A DNA stretch of 64,000 nucleotides from Platynereis dumerilii (GCA_026936325.1 JAPTHN010000006.1:28041296-28105295), one strand, 5' to 3'. Positions 11,679 through 23,544 are shown, counted from the stretch's first letter. Notes: a model not told the origin generated them from the sequence alone. Numbers and translations: made by a program.

Positions 11679-12128
11679 CAGGGTTCCCACAATTTTCCCT
11701 CATGGAAATTCCCTACTTTTTCAAGACTATTTCAAGACTGATGCGTCATTTTTCCAGACCATCAATTAGCTCATATCTCCTGCCTTCACAACTTTTAACA
11801 CAGATTGTTCAAGCGCATTACCATCTGTTTATGAATTAAATGAGTTCTTCAAACACAAGGCTGAATAAGCAAAACTCAAGTGAAGAAATATCTGAGACTA
11901 AAAGTTTATACCCAGGAAAGGTTTTCGTGTTACTAGGCCTACTGTTCACGTTATCATATCGCGGCTCATCGACATTTGAAATAATCGGCAAAATGCTTCA
12001 GTAAATGAAAATTCCCTACTACAGATATATATGAAAATTCCCTACTTTTTCCCTACTTTCCAGGTCTGGAAAATGGCTTTTGGAAATTCCCTACTTTTTC
12101 CCTACTTCTCAAGACCGTGGGAACCCTG
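11679..12128. mobile_element. hAT-like MITE, CAGGGTTCCCAC ends
   Basis: The element begins CAGGGTTCCCACAATTTTCC and ends CCGTGGGAACCCTG, giving perfect 12-bp terminal inverted repeats. It is flanked by ACCATA at 11673-11678 and 12129-12134. The interior repeats ATTCCCTACTTTTTC several times and has no coding frame. CAGGG ends are usual for hAT transposons, whose target duplications are normally 8 bp; only 6 bp match here, so the assignment is likely but not certain. Confidence 0.8.
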
Positions 12129-12875
12129 ACCATAATAGCAAAGCAATGCCTTAAACTGCTGATAGGGGCCCACAGGAACTCTATTGGCTACAGGACTATG
12201 CCTCCCTTCAACACACTGGTCAGCGGGTAGGATAACCATACTGCATGGCAGTAACCACTTAATTCACATCCTTTATCAAATGTGTATATCATAATATTAT
12301 AGGTACATTTATAAAGAGTATATTGCTCACTGAAGATGATGATTTCCAACCAATTTCATAAAGTATGACAAAATTTCCCACGAATGATCGCAACTCAGGC
12401 GACTACTTCTGTGTCAAAAATTTCACTGAGATTTAGAAAATGACATGCCCGAATTCCCTACTTTTTCCAGCCATGTTTACATGTTAATATGCCAATTAAG
12501 AAATTACATTTCCATCATCAAGGAAAGCTTGATCGTTAATTGAACTTTTTTTCTTTCGCAAACATTTTAAGCTGCTCCATAATTTATATTTATATATAAG
12601 CGGTGTCCCAAAGACTCGGGAGTCACTTATAACTGTTGGCAACTTCTCCAAGAACTTGTAATATCCATAAGTGACTGGTATAACTGCCTACAACCCACAT
12701 TACTTTGGCATATTACTAAGACCTAATCCCAGAGGACACCCCTGGCCATATGAGAAGCCCCGGTGGCAAAGAAGCAGGTGTGAGAGAGGCACAAAGACTA
12801 ACACAATCTCCTCAGGAGTCCTTGATCACATCAGACCCCCATCACATCACACCACCACATAACACCATCACATCC
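12129..12875. other. Gene-free stretch
   Basis: No gene recognised. There is another ATTCCCTACTTTTTCC word at about 12454 and a CATCACA-type simple repeat at 12826-12875. Confidence 0.4.
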
Positions 12876-13053
12876 CAGTGGCAGATCCAGACAGGGTAGT
12901 TCAGGGGGTGTGGGGTGTTATTTCGGCATTCGCTGGCCCGTGTCGCTCCATATTTTATTTCAAATGTTATTTCCATCTCAGTGGTCTGGGGTGGGTGGGG
13001 GAGCATCCAGGGATTCCAGGCCCCCTAGGCCCCCCCCTTTGGATCCGCCACTG
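12876..13053. mobile_element. MITE of the GGCGGATCC family
   Basis: Starts CAGTGGCAGATCCAG and ends GGATCCGCCACTG, inverted ends of 13 bp with one mismatch. The interior has GTGGTCTGGGGTGGG and no coding frame. Related elements are at 20563-20666, 51859-52792 and the left part of 36394-37346. The flank is a CATCACA simple repeat, so the target duplication cannot be read cleanly. Confidence 0.75.
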
Positions 13054-13750
13054 CATCACATCATCAGTTGCCACTGCTGGCTTTCCACTAAGAGCCAGCT
13101 AGCCTCTGCTTGTCAGTGGTGGGCACTCCTTGTCCATGTTGTCAGCCATATTGACCGAATCTGCCAAAAATATCTTGACAGTCACAGAGCCAAAAAAAAT
13201 GTGACAGTCAGACAGTCACAGACTCATAATGTGTACTCATAGGCTTGGCTTTGCTCACTGAAGAACATGCAACACAGTATGGGGTCGGTCACACAATAAT
13301 GAGTGATTCTTAAAACATTAGACTGTTATTCTTTTTCAAACAGACAACTTCAGAGTCGCAAGACATCATTTTTTTCGACGATGACTTTTTTCCCAAAAAA
13401 CTAACTATGATATGACTCTAGCAGAAAACTCCTAAATTCTGAGCATGAAGAAATTACTTGCATTAGTCCAAAGGAAAAGCAGCAGACACCGGTAGCCATA
13501 GGAGTGATGCACGGTTGCACTGTGTTTTCAACACTGATCAACGGCCCTCCGTATGCTTTAAACATAACTATACGCAGGCAAAATGTTACCAGCAGACAGG
13601 TGATTGACTTGAAACAGCATTCAAAATAGCCCAGAAGAGGACCAGTCAACTCAGTCTATCAGATATTGCAGTAATCCTCCATGGGAGGCCATGCAGTGCA
13701 GGTCAGTGCCACTTACACAGGAGACCCCTGTAGCACTCCAACGGAGTCCT

Positions 13751-13767
13751 CTGCCCCCTGGTGGCCC
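13751..13767 (-). promoter_or_regulatory. CTCF-like motif, near-perfect consensus
   Basis: On the minus strand it reads GGGCCACCAGGGGGCAG, which contains CCACCAGGGGGCA, a full match to the vertebrate CTCF core CCASYAGRKGGCR. It is the best match in the window. Binding itself is inference. Confidence 0.4.
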
Positions 13768-14840
13768 AAGATTTCATCTGAGATCACGTGACAAGCATGG
13801 TTTCCGCTTCCCCCGAGACGCAGAGCATGACGGGAAGACTTTGCAGTAAAGAGGCTTAATACCGAAAGGACAAGATGTAATCCTTTTTAAAGAGGCCATA
13901 GGAACCCCCAGCAGCCAAGGGACTTGCCTCTTAATGCCATATCCATTGTCTTTCTCAGTTTCGCTTTATTTCTCCTCTTACAATTCCCAACTCACAATAA
14001 CGGCTTCAGCTCCTGCTTTTTATCGCCAAGGAGACATTAGGAAGACCGATTAAATATTCAGTTTCAATCTTTTCCTCTCCCTATTTGATTATGTTTTTTC
14101 CTTGCCTCAACTGAAAGCTGCGTAATGGTTGATTGTCTTACTTAAAACATGCTTTAGAGTATAAACAACAGCAAAAGACACACAAAACAAGAATGAGACA
14201 ATTCAACATCTGATACTTAGTGAACCACTATGGCAAATATTTACAGCATATTAATTTCAGTATAGTCATTTGAAATTTTACCATTTAGGACATTTTGGAA
14301 AATGATGCACCGGCAACTCGTAAATAACACGGGTAATGAGGATCTTTTTCTGAACATGCCCGAAGCGACCCTCGTGTTTCCAGAAGGCGTCGATTTCAAT
14401 TTTGCATGTAGTGTTTCAAGCTACTCCCCAATATTGGCAAGTACAAGGGTTGCAAGGTTTTGTACCACGTGAAAAACTAGTTCCTGCTCGAGCGAAGTTC
14501 TTTCTCTTCTGGTTCCTGGCTACCCTCATGCATTTTTGGAAACAAAAATGTCCCGACCGTGTTATGCGTCCAATTCTTTCGGAAAATACCCTATATTGTT
14601 TGACTACTCATTTAGTACCTCAGCTTTAGCACCAGGTGTCATTGAGTTGCATCTGGTGGAATTTACAAGAACTAACAAAGACAAACAAACAGCCAGGGCA
14701 TGCAGAGTCGGAGACACTAATGAGATGGCTGGGGAATTCTTGCCAACTTCTCTAACTGACAACAATCATTTCTCACTCACCCAAAATATGCCATTTTCCC
14801 ACAAATTATTACCAATGAGGAACCACACTAAACAGCTATC

Positions 14841-14860
14841 CCACCAGGTGGCAGCACTAT
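14841..14860 (+). promoter_or_regulatory. CTCF-like motif
   Basis: CCACCAGGTGGCAGCACTAT. The same 20-mer with one difference (A for C at base 5) occurs inverted at 25464-25483. The right half GGTGGCAGCACTA recurs at 53687-53705. Confidence 0.4.
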
Positions 14861-15160
14861 CAATTTTACCAGCTGTGTAGTCCAGAAAAGCATGCAGCTG
14901 CATGATTTTCATGACAAAAATGGACCTGTAGACTTTAATATTCATCCCAATTGCAAAATTTAAAAAGCAACATTGAGGAAATAATATTACCCAACCACTA
15001 GACTAATCAAACTTGTTGTTTCTATAAATTTTTCCGTGCATTCAGTGAGTGAACTTGATTTAGGTTCTTTTTTTTACTTTTGGGAAAAAGCACTGCTCTC
15101 GAATGGTTAGAGTTAGAAAGATGGTTTTGATGTCAAAAGATACCTATATTACAGGACAAT

Positions 15161-15479
15161 TTTAAAGGAACATTTCATGCTCCTAACTCAATAAGTTTTT
15201 TTTAGATTAAGCATTAAGTCCCCCGAAAATACGATTTTTGGGGGTTTTTTGCGACATTCTTGTTTGCAGGGGTTAAAAGTCTGCTATGAATTTTGCAAAT
15301 AAAATATAAAACCAAACCTATCATCAAGCACTATACTTGCAGATTCAAAGTAGGTAAAAATTATTTTTGAGAGTCCAATGGTTGCCAATATGTGACGAGA
15401 TACATTTCAACATGCACAAACTAAATTGTGACGCAAAAAGGCCAATTTTCTACTTTTTTGAGACGTTCTTGTATTTTAA
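15161..15479. repeat. Dispersed repeat segment (family also at 22780-23300)
   Basis: Shares words with the 22.8-23.3 kb region: CACAAACTRA, AAAAGGCCRATTTT, ACTTGCAGATTC and GACGAGATAC. The match continues on the far side of the LINE cluster at about 19495 (AAATCTGCTGTAAAGTTTGA). This indicates that the LINE landed inside a copy of this family. Confidence 0.6.
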
Positions 15480-16140
15480 GCTGCCGCCTTAAACTATGGT
15501 ACCAGCCCCGCTACGAACAAGCCGGGGCCCAAAACGGGAGAGGATGCCTCGAACAAATTCTGGTCTTGCGATTGCTCATTGACATTGCTCGGAAGAAAAA
15601 GTATCCACTGTACGTCTTGTTCATTGATTACAAAAAAGCGTATGATATGGTTGACCGGAGGAAATTGCTGGAATATCTCGATAACCGTGGTTGTGGTTCG
15701 ACCTTCCTGTCAGCAATAAAATCCTCATATACTGTAACCAAGGGACAAGTTGGCTCTCACACTTTTGCGGCTACGGCTGGTGTTCGCCAGGGATTATGTA
15801 CAAGTTGCCCCCTGTTCGTTTTCTACATCGAACCAACCATTGATGCCATAGATAGTGTGGGTCCAGATGGCTGGCTTGGAAACCTGCACTCCTTGTTGTT
15901 GATGGATGACACTGTCATTTTTGCTACATCAAGGGAGCGTATGATGGCAAAACTGCATGCAATGAAGGAATGTGTAAATGACATCGGAATGGTAATAAAC
16001 CCGGGTAAATCCCAGTACCTGAGTGTTAACACGAAAGACACAGCAACATTCGACATTGGGGAGTTTTCTATATCCCACACCAATTCTTACACCTACCTTG
16101 GTGCTCCAGTGAGTGTAGCTCCAATAACAGAACAAACTAG
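15480..16140 (+). pseudogene. 5'-truncated LINE, reverse transcriptase domain
   Basis: The frame encodes a non-LTR reverse transcriptase: FIDYKKAYDMVDR (motif A region, near 15621), GVRQGLCTSCPLF (motif B region, near 15780), LLLMDDTVIFATS (catalytic xxDD box, near 15895) and a YTYLG motif at the end. The endonuclease part upstream is absent, so the copy is 5'-truncated. Directly after YLGAPVSV the frame is interrupted by about 2.4 kb of other repeats. The likely continuation is the fragment at 18532-19389. Clade is not assigned. This is a LINE relic, not a host gene. Confidence 0.8.
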
Positions 16141-16258
16141 AATTTGTGTCGCAAGCGGAACACATGCGAGTTCACCATGCATATGTTGTTTTGCCATTTT
16201 GGTGCACTGATTCTTGGGAAAATGGTGTAGAATTTAGGGCCTAGATTTACAATATGTC

Positions 16259-16860
16259 ATGATCGGAGAAATAGAACAGACCATAAGGCAGTGGTATCAC
16301 CAGGAGAGGCCGGGGAGGGGGGGCCGGGGAGTTCCTCCCCAGAAATTCAGATACCTTGGGCTGATGGTTGCAAAAAGTGGAAAAATGGATGAAAAGCTTA
16401 AAGAAGTAGAAAAGAAAGTACAAGCGGCTTACGACACAATTATGGCAATAGCAGGAAGCCCAGACCTAAACGGTATTGAGATGAGAACGGTATGGCAGGT
16501 GATAAAGGCCTGCATAATACCACTTGCCACATATGCATGGGAAGCAGTAAACCGCTACGAAGAAGGAACACAAAGACCTAAAAAGGACCATCGACAGCAT
16601 CATGAAAAGAGTCATGGAGACAGGACTGTTGGAGATAAACAAGCTCACAGATCGCAATAGGATAATGTATACAGAAAAGGTTAATCCCGTGACAACATGC
16701 CCCTGAGGACCATCAGGGAAGAGTGCGATGAAAAGGCACAGTGGAAGACCTCAGAAAGGAACAAATAAGAAACACTGGGGACAAAAAGCATAGAGGGACT
16801 GGGCCAAGATAAGAACAGACCTCAAGTAGGGTATTACAATGAACATTAGCTCAAATAAAT
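16259..16860 (+). pseudogene. Second LINE fragment, end of RT and C-terminal region
   Basis: Begins at a KFRYLGLMV motif and encodes a charged segment followed by IKACIIPLATYAWEAV, typical of the region after the RT palm in non-LTR retrotransposons. From about 16560 the conserved text (DLKRTIDSIMKRVMETGLLEI) continues in another frame, so the copy is frameshifted. It lacks all earlier domains. It belongs to a different LINE family from the flanking fragment and lies inside it. Confidence 0.65.
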
Positions 16861-17102
16861 CCCATAATCATCCTCCATGACACATGACAGTATGCTTGAG
16901 GTAGTGAAACCGCCCCTCAAAAGGTGTTTTATCACACCTTCCAAACAAAATGCTATTAAATAACGTAACTATATTTCTGAGACATTTAGGTGATGTGACA
17001 TGCAAGATGAGCATCATACGGATCACTCACAGCAATTTTGGCTCAGCGAAGCATAAATTCTCAATTTAGAGGCAGTTTTCATTTTTGTCAAAATAAGTTG
17101 AA

Positions 17103-17833
17103 CACCTCTTGTACAATGTCATTTTGATTATGCTGTCTCGGCATGGTATATGGGCTTATCAAATGCTAATAAGAAAAGACTTCAAATAGCCCAAAATAAA
17201 ATTGCCAGATTTATATTAAATCTTGGTCCAAGAACATCTATAGGCCAACAGGAACTGGACAAAATTGGACTTTTAGACACACGTCACCGTGCAATTCAAA
17301 TGATACTAGGTCATATCTTTAATATCAAAAATGACCTTGCTCCAAGCCATCTAGCTCAAAATTTCACTCCAGTACAACATGAGTACTCAACAAGAGGCTC
17401 CAGTCATAATTATATACACGGTTCCCCGGCCTATTGGTGTTACCTATGGAAATTTCAATTATAATGGTTCAAAATTATGGAACGAGTTACCTTCCTGGAT
17501 AAAATCCATAAATAATAGACTGTTATTCAAGAAGAAAGTCAAAGCTCACCTCAGAACTTTAGCCGCATAACATAAATATTTACATTAATTTATAATTAAT
17601 TTATTTACTCGTATAACTAGTCATACTGTCTATATATATATAAATTGTACATTGTTATGTTTGAACCATGATACCATTTCGTGATTTGATGGACCACACT
17701 GGAAATAAGTCTCATGTGAGACTTTTGTGTGTAATCCAAGATTTTTTTACACTTAATACTTTGTGTCTTTTTTATAAACATGTATGTATTGACTGTAAAA
17801 ATATCTAAATAAAATTAATCAATCAATCAATTG
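17103..17833 (+). pseudogene. 3' end of a CR1/L2-like LINE with ATCA tail
   Basis: Encodes KRLQIAQNKIARFILNL, then LDKIGLLDTRHRAIQ and, after a frameshift near 17390-17460, GSKLWNELPSWIKSI...FKKKVKAHLRTL. This order is characteristic of the C-terminal end of CR1/L2/jockey-type ORF2 proteins. The 3' UTR ends in AATAAAATTAATCAATCAATCAA, a short tandem tail as expected for CR1-like elements. The copy is 5'-truncated and defective. Confidence 0.75.
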
Positions 17834-18531
17834 TTAATTTATCTAGCTAAAACTTACATTCCTTGACTGATTTTAAAAGTATTAAATAACTGACTAATTA
17901 ATATTGAGGCATATTTAGATTGGCATTGAAGTGTCACATCTTGGGTGTCATCATCAAGTATTCTAATTAACCCTGACACCTTTTCTGTAATTAGGGGTTA
18001 ATGAAATGAAATGAAAATAACTCTGTCATCCAATTCAAGTTTCAACTTCACACCTTTTCTAAACAATAGACCAGCATCAACACTGCATTACACTTTTTAC
18101 CTCAAAAAGAAAAAAAAATATAGGCCTACAATTTCAACGAATTCTCAGCAAGGAATAAAGATATCTTCATGAAAAAACGAATTGATATAGATTGATAAAT
18201 CAGGATTCTAATGAGCCTACAATTGTACCTTTAGCCCCAATAGAAATGCTCAAAAACTATCGGTAAGACATCGAACCTGTTTCGGCCAATCAGAGGCCAG
18301 TAAAACAATAACAACAATATTTCTATTTCCTGTTTTGCCGTGATTTCGTTGAAACTAAAAACTTAAATTGTAATTAAACAAGACACAAAAGACACACAAA
18401 AAAGCAAGACGCCTCAAGTTAGCCTATTCTTCATTAATTTCATGAAAAAGAAACTTTGATAAGTGCTTCCTTGACCCTCACAAACGATCCAAAATTTCTG
18501 ACTACCCCTTATTTAACTGGTTCGCTCACAA
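17834..18531. repeat. Dispersed repeat copy inside the LINE nest
   Basis: The part at about 18130-18360 matches two copies at 21985-22330. Shared words are AACGAATTCTC, GATTCTAATG(A/G)GCCTA, ATATTTCT(A/G)TTTCCTG and TTTTGCCGTGA. No coding frame. Confidence 0.6.
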
Positions 18532-19492
18532 ATGCGAGTGAACTCGCAAATTAAGTGCCAGCTGCATGAGAAGACAAGCCATGTTCTGAAGTTCCATTCC
18601 TTCCTTTCCAAGAACTATGATGCCCCACTTACTGTCAAGAAGGCAGTTTGGGACAGTGCCCTAAAAACAGCTATTTTCTATGGGTGCGGAACGTGGTTAG
18701 CTGCTGACTTGAAACCTGCTGAGAGTGTATACAATTCAACGCTGAAGAACCTGCTGGGTGTCAGAGGTAATACATGCAATGATATTGCCATCACAGAGAG
18801 CGGTGAATGTGGAGCCAAAGGGTACATAAGAGACCTTCAAAGAAACTTCATCAAAAAAATTATGACGAGAGATAACTATCAAGGTAGCTATCTGGAAAAG
18901 GTCATAAACCTTGCCCAACGCTCACGGTCCCAAGCAGGCATCGTGTTAAAAAATGTCATCGAAGGAAATTATCCTAATTCATCACAATGTCGCAAGTCCA
19001 TCATAGAAGCCATACAGTCATCAAACAGCACACGGCGGGTAGCGTACAGGACCCTGAATCCTGCCCTAGAATTACACCCTGTCTACAAGTCAGCCTCAGT
19101 ACCGGAGTTCCAAAGAAAAGCATTCACACGTTTTCGACTTAGTTCGCACTACCTCAGATACGAGACTGGCCGTTGGGCTCGCATTGCTCCAGAAAATCGT
19201 ACCTGCCCATGTGGATCCATCCAAACCGATGTACATGTGATGCTAGAATGTGAACTCACCAGACCACAGAGGCTAGCATTTCAAATCGGTGACTACCAGG
19301 AACTACGTGATCTTTTTGACATTTCTGACGTTAACCAAATTTGTGCATTTTGCAAAGCAGTTATGGACGTGTATGACAATTCATTCTAATGACACTTATC
19401 ACCATTGATTTTTCAATTTTCTGTATTATTATTCATGAAACAAATCACATTTGAACCTTGAAAGGTAATAAAAACCTAACCTAACCTAACCT
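18532..19492 (+). pseudogene. LINE ORF2 C-terminal region with (CCTAA)n tail
   Basis: A 285-codon open frame. It starts with QLHEKTSHVLKFHSFLSKN, a segment that follows the RT palm in several LINE families. Then comes AIFYGCGTWL, and near the end a Cys/His cluster CPCGSIQTDVHVMLEC (about residues 221-236). The 3' UTR carries TAATAAAAACC and ends in four CCTAA units at 19474-19490. It probably belongs to the same copy as 15480-16140, since each supplies what the other lacks. The frame is open over this length, so this part is only lightly decayed. Confidence 0.75.
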
Positions 19493-19901
19493 ATTCAGAG
19501 CTTTTAAAATCTGCTGTAAAGTTTGATAAAACAATTTCAAACCAAATCTTTCATTAAATTAAGGAATATTCTTGTTTATTGTAACAAGAATCCGCGGATT
19601 GCAAAACGAGTTTCCCTTTGTGTTTTTACCTTCAGTGAACAAAGTTCGAAGAAGGCATTGTAATCACTTGGGTAAAATGTTGTACATAGCTGAAAGTCGG
19701 TGTATAAGTTCGTCTGATTGACGGATATTTGGTACTTTTTGAAATATTGATTAAAAATATAAAGAAGTATTTTTTTTACTTTCCGAGGCAAGACTCAAGC
19801 CCCTTTTGCTGGTCTGATTAATAGCCTATTAATGCTTTGCACTTTTTGCAATATTGAGAAAAATTATGAAAAATTATTATTTTTTGTTTAGGCCTACAGC
19901 T
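19493..19901. other. Repeat flank of the LINE nest
   Basis: The first 70 bp resume the dispersed repeat found left of the LINE (TGTAAAGTTTGA, TTTCAAACCAAATC). The rest is AT-rich with no gene. Confidence 0.5.
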
Positions 19902-20274
19902 AGGCCTCATGACAGGATACACCACCCCCCCCCCCCCCGCTCCCTTTTGTTATTCCTGTAATATCAGTTACTCCCCATTTTAACCCCGTTTTGCCCTTGT
20001 TTTGCCCTCGCTTACCCCCACTTGCCTCCCGCTAGCCCCTACTTACCCCCACCTGCCACCCGCTAGCCCCACTTGCCCGAACTTGTCCCCGCTTACCCCC
20101 ACTTGCCCCCGCTTACCCCACACTTGCCCCCACTTGCACTCCCGCTTACCCCCACTTACTCCTCTTGCACCCCACTTGCCCCGCATAACCCCCCAATTCC
20201 CCCTTTCCCCCTAATAAAATTTTCTAATGTTAGTGTCACTCCATAGGGTGGGGGTGCATCCTGTCATGAGGCCA
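19902..20274. mobile_element. MITE carrying a C-rich minisatellite
   Basis: Begins AGGCCTCATGACAGGAT and ends ATCCTGTCATGAGGCCA, inverted ends of at least 16 bp. It is flanked by ACAGCT at 19896-19901 and 20275-20280. The interior from about 20000 to 20215 is a degenerate repeat of CCCGCTTACCCCCACTTG. An apparent Pro/Thr-rich open frame here is a by-product of that repeat. Confidence 0.8.
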
Positions 20275-20299
20275 ACAGCTCAAGACTCAGCCACAATTT

Positions 20300-20300
<1 letters not shown>

Positions 20301-20352
<52 letters not shown>

Positions 20353-20357
20353 ATATA
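20301..20357. repeat. (TA)n microsatellite
   Basis: About 28 TA units with one interruption (ATATTATATA). Confidence 0.98.
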
Positions 20358-20562
20358 GGCCTATCAATGGATAAAATTTGTTACATATATGTGTAACTCT
20401 ATGACCCAAGTAGTCTACGAGTCTGCAAGATGCTTCAGAGCTTGATTATCAGTGTACAGTGTACTTAAGACTAAACTTGACCGAAAAAATATCTTACCTG
20501 GACACCAAGCATTGGTACTCCAAGATACAATGCGCATTTTACCATCTCCCATTACATAATCC

Positions 20563-20666
20563 CATAGGCGGATCCAGGGGCACGCAAAAAAAATTCTTTT
20601 GAGACTCCAGTGTTGTAAGTATTGCCCCGCTCCCCCCCCCTTTACAAAATCCTGGATCTGCCCCTG
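20563..20666. mobile_element. Short MITE of the GGCGGATCC family with 5-bp target duplication
   Basis: Starts CATAGGCGGATCCAGGGG and ends CCTGGATCTGCCCCTG. AATCC flanks it at 20558-20562 and 20667-20671. The interior text GAGACTCCAGTGTTGTAAGTATTG is nearly the same as the right end of the element at 51859-52792. Confidence 0.8.
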
Positions 20667-20682
20667 AATCCATCTATCAGAG

Positions 20683-20805
20683 TATATCTATCTGCCTAGA
20701 TCTATCTAACTATCTATCTACCTATTTACCTGCCTACCTATGTACCTGTCAAATCTATATGTCAATCTATCTATCTATGTATCTATGTATCCATCCATCC
20801 ATCCT
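20683..20805. repeat. Degenerate tetranucleotide repeat
   Basis: ATCT/CTAT/ATCC-type repeats in several registers (for example CTATCTATCTATG and ATCCATCCATCC). Confidence 0.85.
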
Positions 20806-21984
20806 TCCATTATTTTCCAGAGATACTTACAGGCAAAACGTACCCAATCCATTAGGGCTTTAAAGTCAAGTACTAATCTTATATATATATGTTATAGGCC
20901 TAAAACAAATGGATATATATGCTAAAACAATTGATGGCTCTTTTGTCATCTGAAGTTATGAGAGTGTATTCCTGCATTTATTTCCGTGTTTTTCAATGGA
21001 AACTGGTCATAACTGCAGTTATCACACTGTACATCAAAGGTACCCGTAGCTTTATAATACACTGGAAGGCCCCCCAGTGATTGCCGCATGCTACCCCCCC
21101 CCTCCAGTTGTCTTGACCAATGACGCACAAGCAATTTTGCTGATGCATTCTGATTGGCAGATCATTTGTTTGGCTCCTCCCATGTCACCTGGTCACTGAC
21201 CTTCTTGTTGTCGTCTGACAATGTAACAATTTGTAACACAGTGCAATAATGTAACAAGTTGTTGCAACAAAACAAGTACACCAATTTTAACACAATCAAT
21301 GTCCGACTTTTGATGCACTCATACATAGGCCTATATTGCAAGTTGCAAACATGCACGTGTCATCTTCAAGTTATCTAAATACACTCTGGGAAGAATGCTC
21401 TTTCTCAGAGTGTCTAAATAGCCTTTTCCTTCTTGAATGTCATGCAGATTCTCCCTGTTTGAGATCATCTGTCATGTTAGGTTTATTTGTAGATTTTTGC
21501 CTACTATGCTTATAACTTTCCAATCAACAGAAGTGCGTGTTTTATGTGGTTAGGCCAAATGTTATAATGAATTCATTTACAGGAATTCTCTTTGCAGTTG
21601 ACTTTTTCAAACATTTCTTCTTGCTTTTTGCTTGACAAGACGTGTGGCATACTGAAGTGAAACATTAATCTGATTTAGTAGTAAATGCATTTGTGTTTAT
21701 CACAGTTTATGAATGGAACTGGGAGATGTTACCAGGGTTTCTGTTGTTTTGAAAGTGTTTCATTGTTGATACTTCGGCCTTATCTGGGTTTGGTTCCTTA
21801 AATTTATAAGAAATGTTTTTCACTGGTACTATGCTAGTTTTTTCTGAGATTCCATTCCTGACCTAAAACCACCATTGTGGGTCACCTTTAGAAAAATTGT
21901 GTGAAAAACGAATAACCCATTTCTTGATTTTAAACTAACTTTTACGTATTTTATTTGTCATCAGTCTGCTTTGTCAATATTCCA
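20806..21984. other. Gene-free stretch
   Basis: No recognisable gene. AT-rich, with AGGCCTATA-type words and a C-run at 21097-21104. Confidence 0.4.
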
Positions 21985-22330
21985 TTTACGTTTTTAACGA
22001 ATTCTCGGCAATGAAAAATGATATTAAAATGAAACAAAGACAGGCTGATACAGAAAAAAATCACGATTCTAATGGGCCTAAAATGAATATTCAGAACTTG
22101 TCGGAAATTATCGCACCTTTTTATTCCATTTTCGTTTTAACGAATTCTCGGCAATGAAAAATGATATTTAAATCAAACAAAGACAGGCAGATACAGAAAA
22201 AAATCACGATTCTAATGGGCCTAAAATGGTTACTCAGAACTTGTCTAAATTATCGCACCTCTCTCGACCAATCACAAGGGCTGTAGACCAAAACATTCAA
22301 TATTTCTGTTTCCTGTTTTGCCGTGACCAT
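21985..22330 (+). repeat. Two tandem copies of a dispersed repeat
   Basis: AACGAATTCTCGGCAATG, ATCACGATTCTAATGGGCC and AACTTGTC appear twice, about 145 bp apart, at 21985-22130 and 22133-22330. The second copy runs on into ATATTTCTGTTTCCTG and TTTTGCCGTGA, as does a third copy at 18130-18360. Confidence 0.75.
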
Positions 22331-22779
22331 CAACAGAGAAGACACCAATTGTACTAAACCATGAATCTGTAATCGGGCCTACGGCCTTTCTGTGCTATTG
22401 TCTGAGGACGTATAGGATGGGGATAGATCAACAGATAGGTGTAGCTCGTACGTTTTTCTGGAATATTTGATATGATGGCCCAGTGATGAGTACTGTTGCT
22501 TTCACAAACTTGAGATTTCGTCAATGTCGACTTAAACAGACTTTTTTGTGATGTCTGCACTCTCGATAGACAGTTTATCTTGATACAGTGCTAAACAACC
22601 CAAAAACAACACAAAAACGTTGATGCGCACAAATCTACAACGTCTTTATAACTCATTTCAAAAACTTGCTACATTGTAACAAGTCATTATTTGGCACAAT
22701 AAAGGTGCGTCAATAAATCGTATCAATCGCTCTCTCGACATAAGTGACTAGTATAACGAGTTTTCGTTCCGAAAACTCG

Positions 22780-23300
22780 TTAAAAATGTAAAAATTATTT
22801 ATGAGTGTCTAGTAGTTGGTGATTTATGATGAGACACGTTACACCATTCACAAACTGAGTTATGACGTCAGAATCCCTATTTTTTTTAGGTATTCTTTTG
22901 TTCAGAGATTAGAGTTGATAAATTCAACCAAGTCTACCATCAATGACAATAAAGAAGCAAAAATTGTTATTGACATGCACAAACTGAGTTACTAACCCAA
23001 AAGGCCGATTTTGACATATTTTTAGGATCGAAGGTTTAAAGCCTACTCTAAAGTTTGAGGAAAAAAATTTCAAACCAAATCTATCATCTAGGGCTAACAC
23101 TTGCAGATTCTAAAAAAATATATAATTATTTATGAGCGTCAAATAGTTGCAGATTAAAGACGAGATACGTTACACTATGCACAAACTGAGTTATGACGTC
23201 AGAATGCCTACTTTCTTTAGATATTTTTGTGTTCTGAGATTAAAGTTGGGTAAAATAAATTCAAACCAGATCTACCGTCAATGACAATATTTCTAAAAAA
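22780..23300 (+). repeat. Tandem-like copies of an about 370-bp repeat
   Basis: ATTCACAAACTGAGTTATG at about 22848 and ATGCACAAACTGAGTTATG at about 23178, each followed by ACGTCAGAAT(C/G)CCTA, bound a repeated block. A third, more diverged CACAAACTGAGTTACT lies at about 22979. The family also flanks the LINE nest at 15161-15479. Confidence 0.65.
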
Positions 23301-23544
23301 GCAACGGCAATTCTGAAAACCGGAACCATTCCGGAAACCAACACCAAAACCACAAACCATTCTAATCCTACAGTAAAAATTTTGGTGACCAATTTAACCT
23401 TTAGCTTTGAAAACCATTTTAATCTTTTTTTCAAGCCGATTCTAATGATACCAAACATGTTGGAATTGCAAAAACCAAAAGCAAATTAATCGGAATTGTC
23501 AATAAACCATTACCATTTTAATCCAAAAAGGCAAAAAAACCAAT

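Larger units (their letters stand above)
13054..15160. other. Gene-free stretch with two strong CTCF-like words
   Basis: No exon with a family signature was found on either strand. It contains CTCF-like motifs at 13751-13767 and 14841-14860. An open frame at 14536-14880 shows no known motif and ends at the second of these; it is probably chance. Confidence 0.4.

Noticed and set aside
18736-18918. Minus-strand frame over the LINE fragment
   Set aside because: Shadow of the plus-strand LINE reading frame.
20002-20214. Pro/Thr/Leu-rich open frame
   Set aside because: Produced by the C-rich minisatellite inside a MITE.
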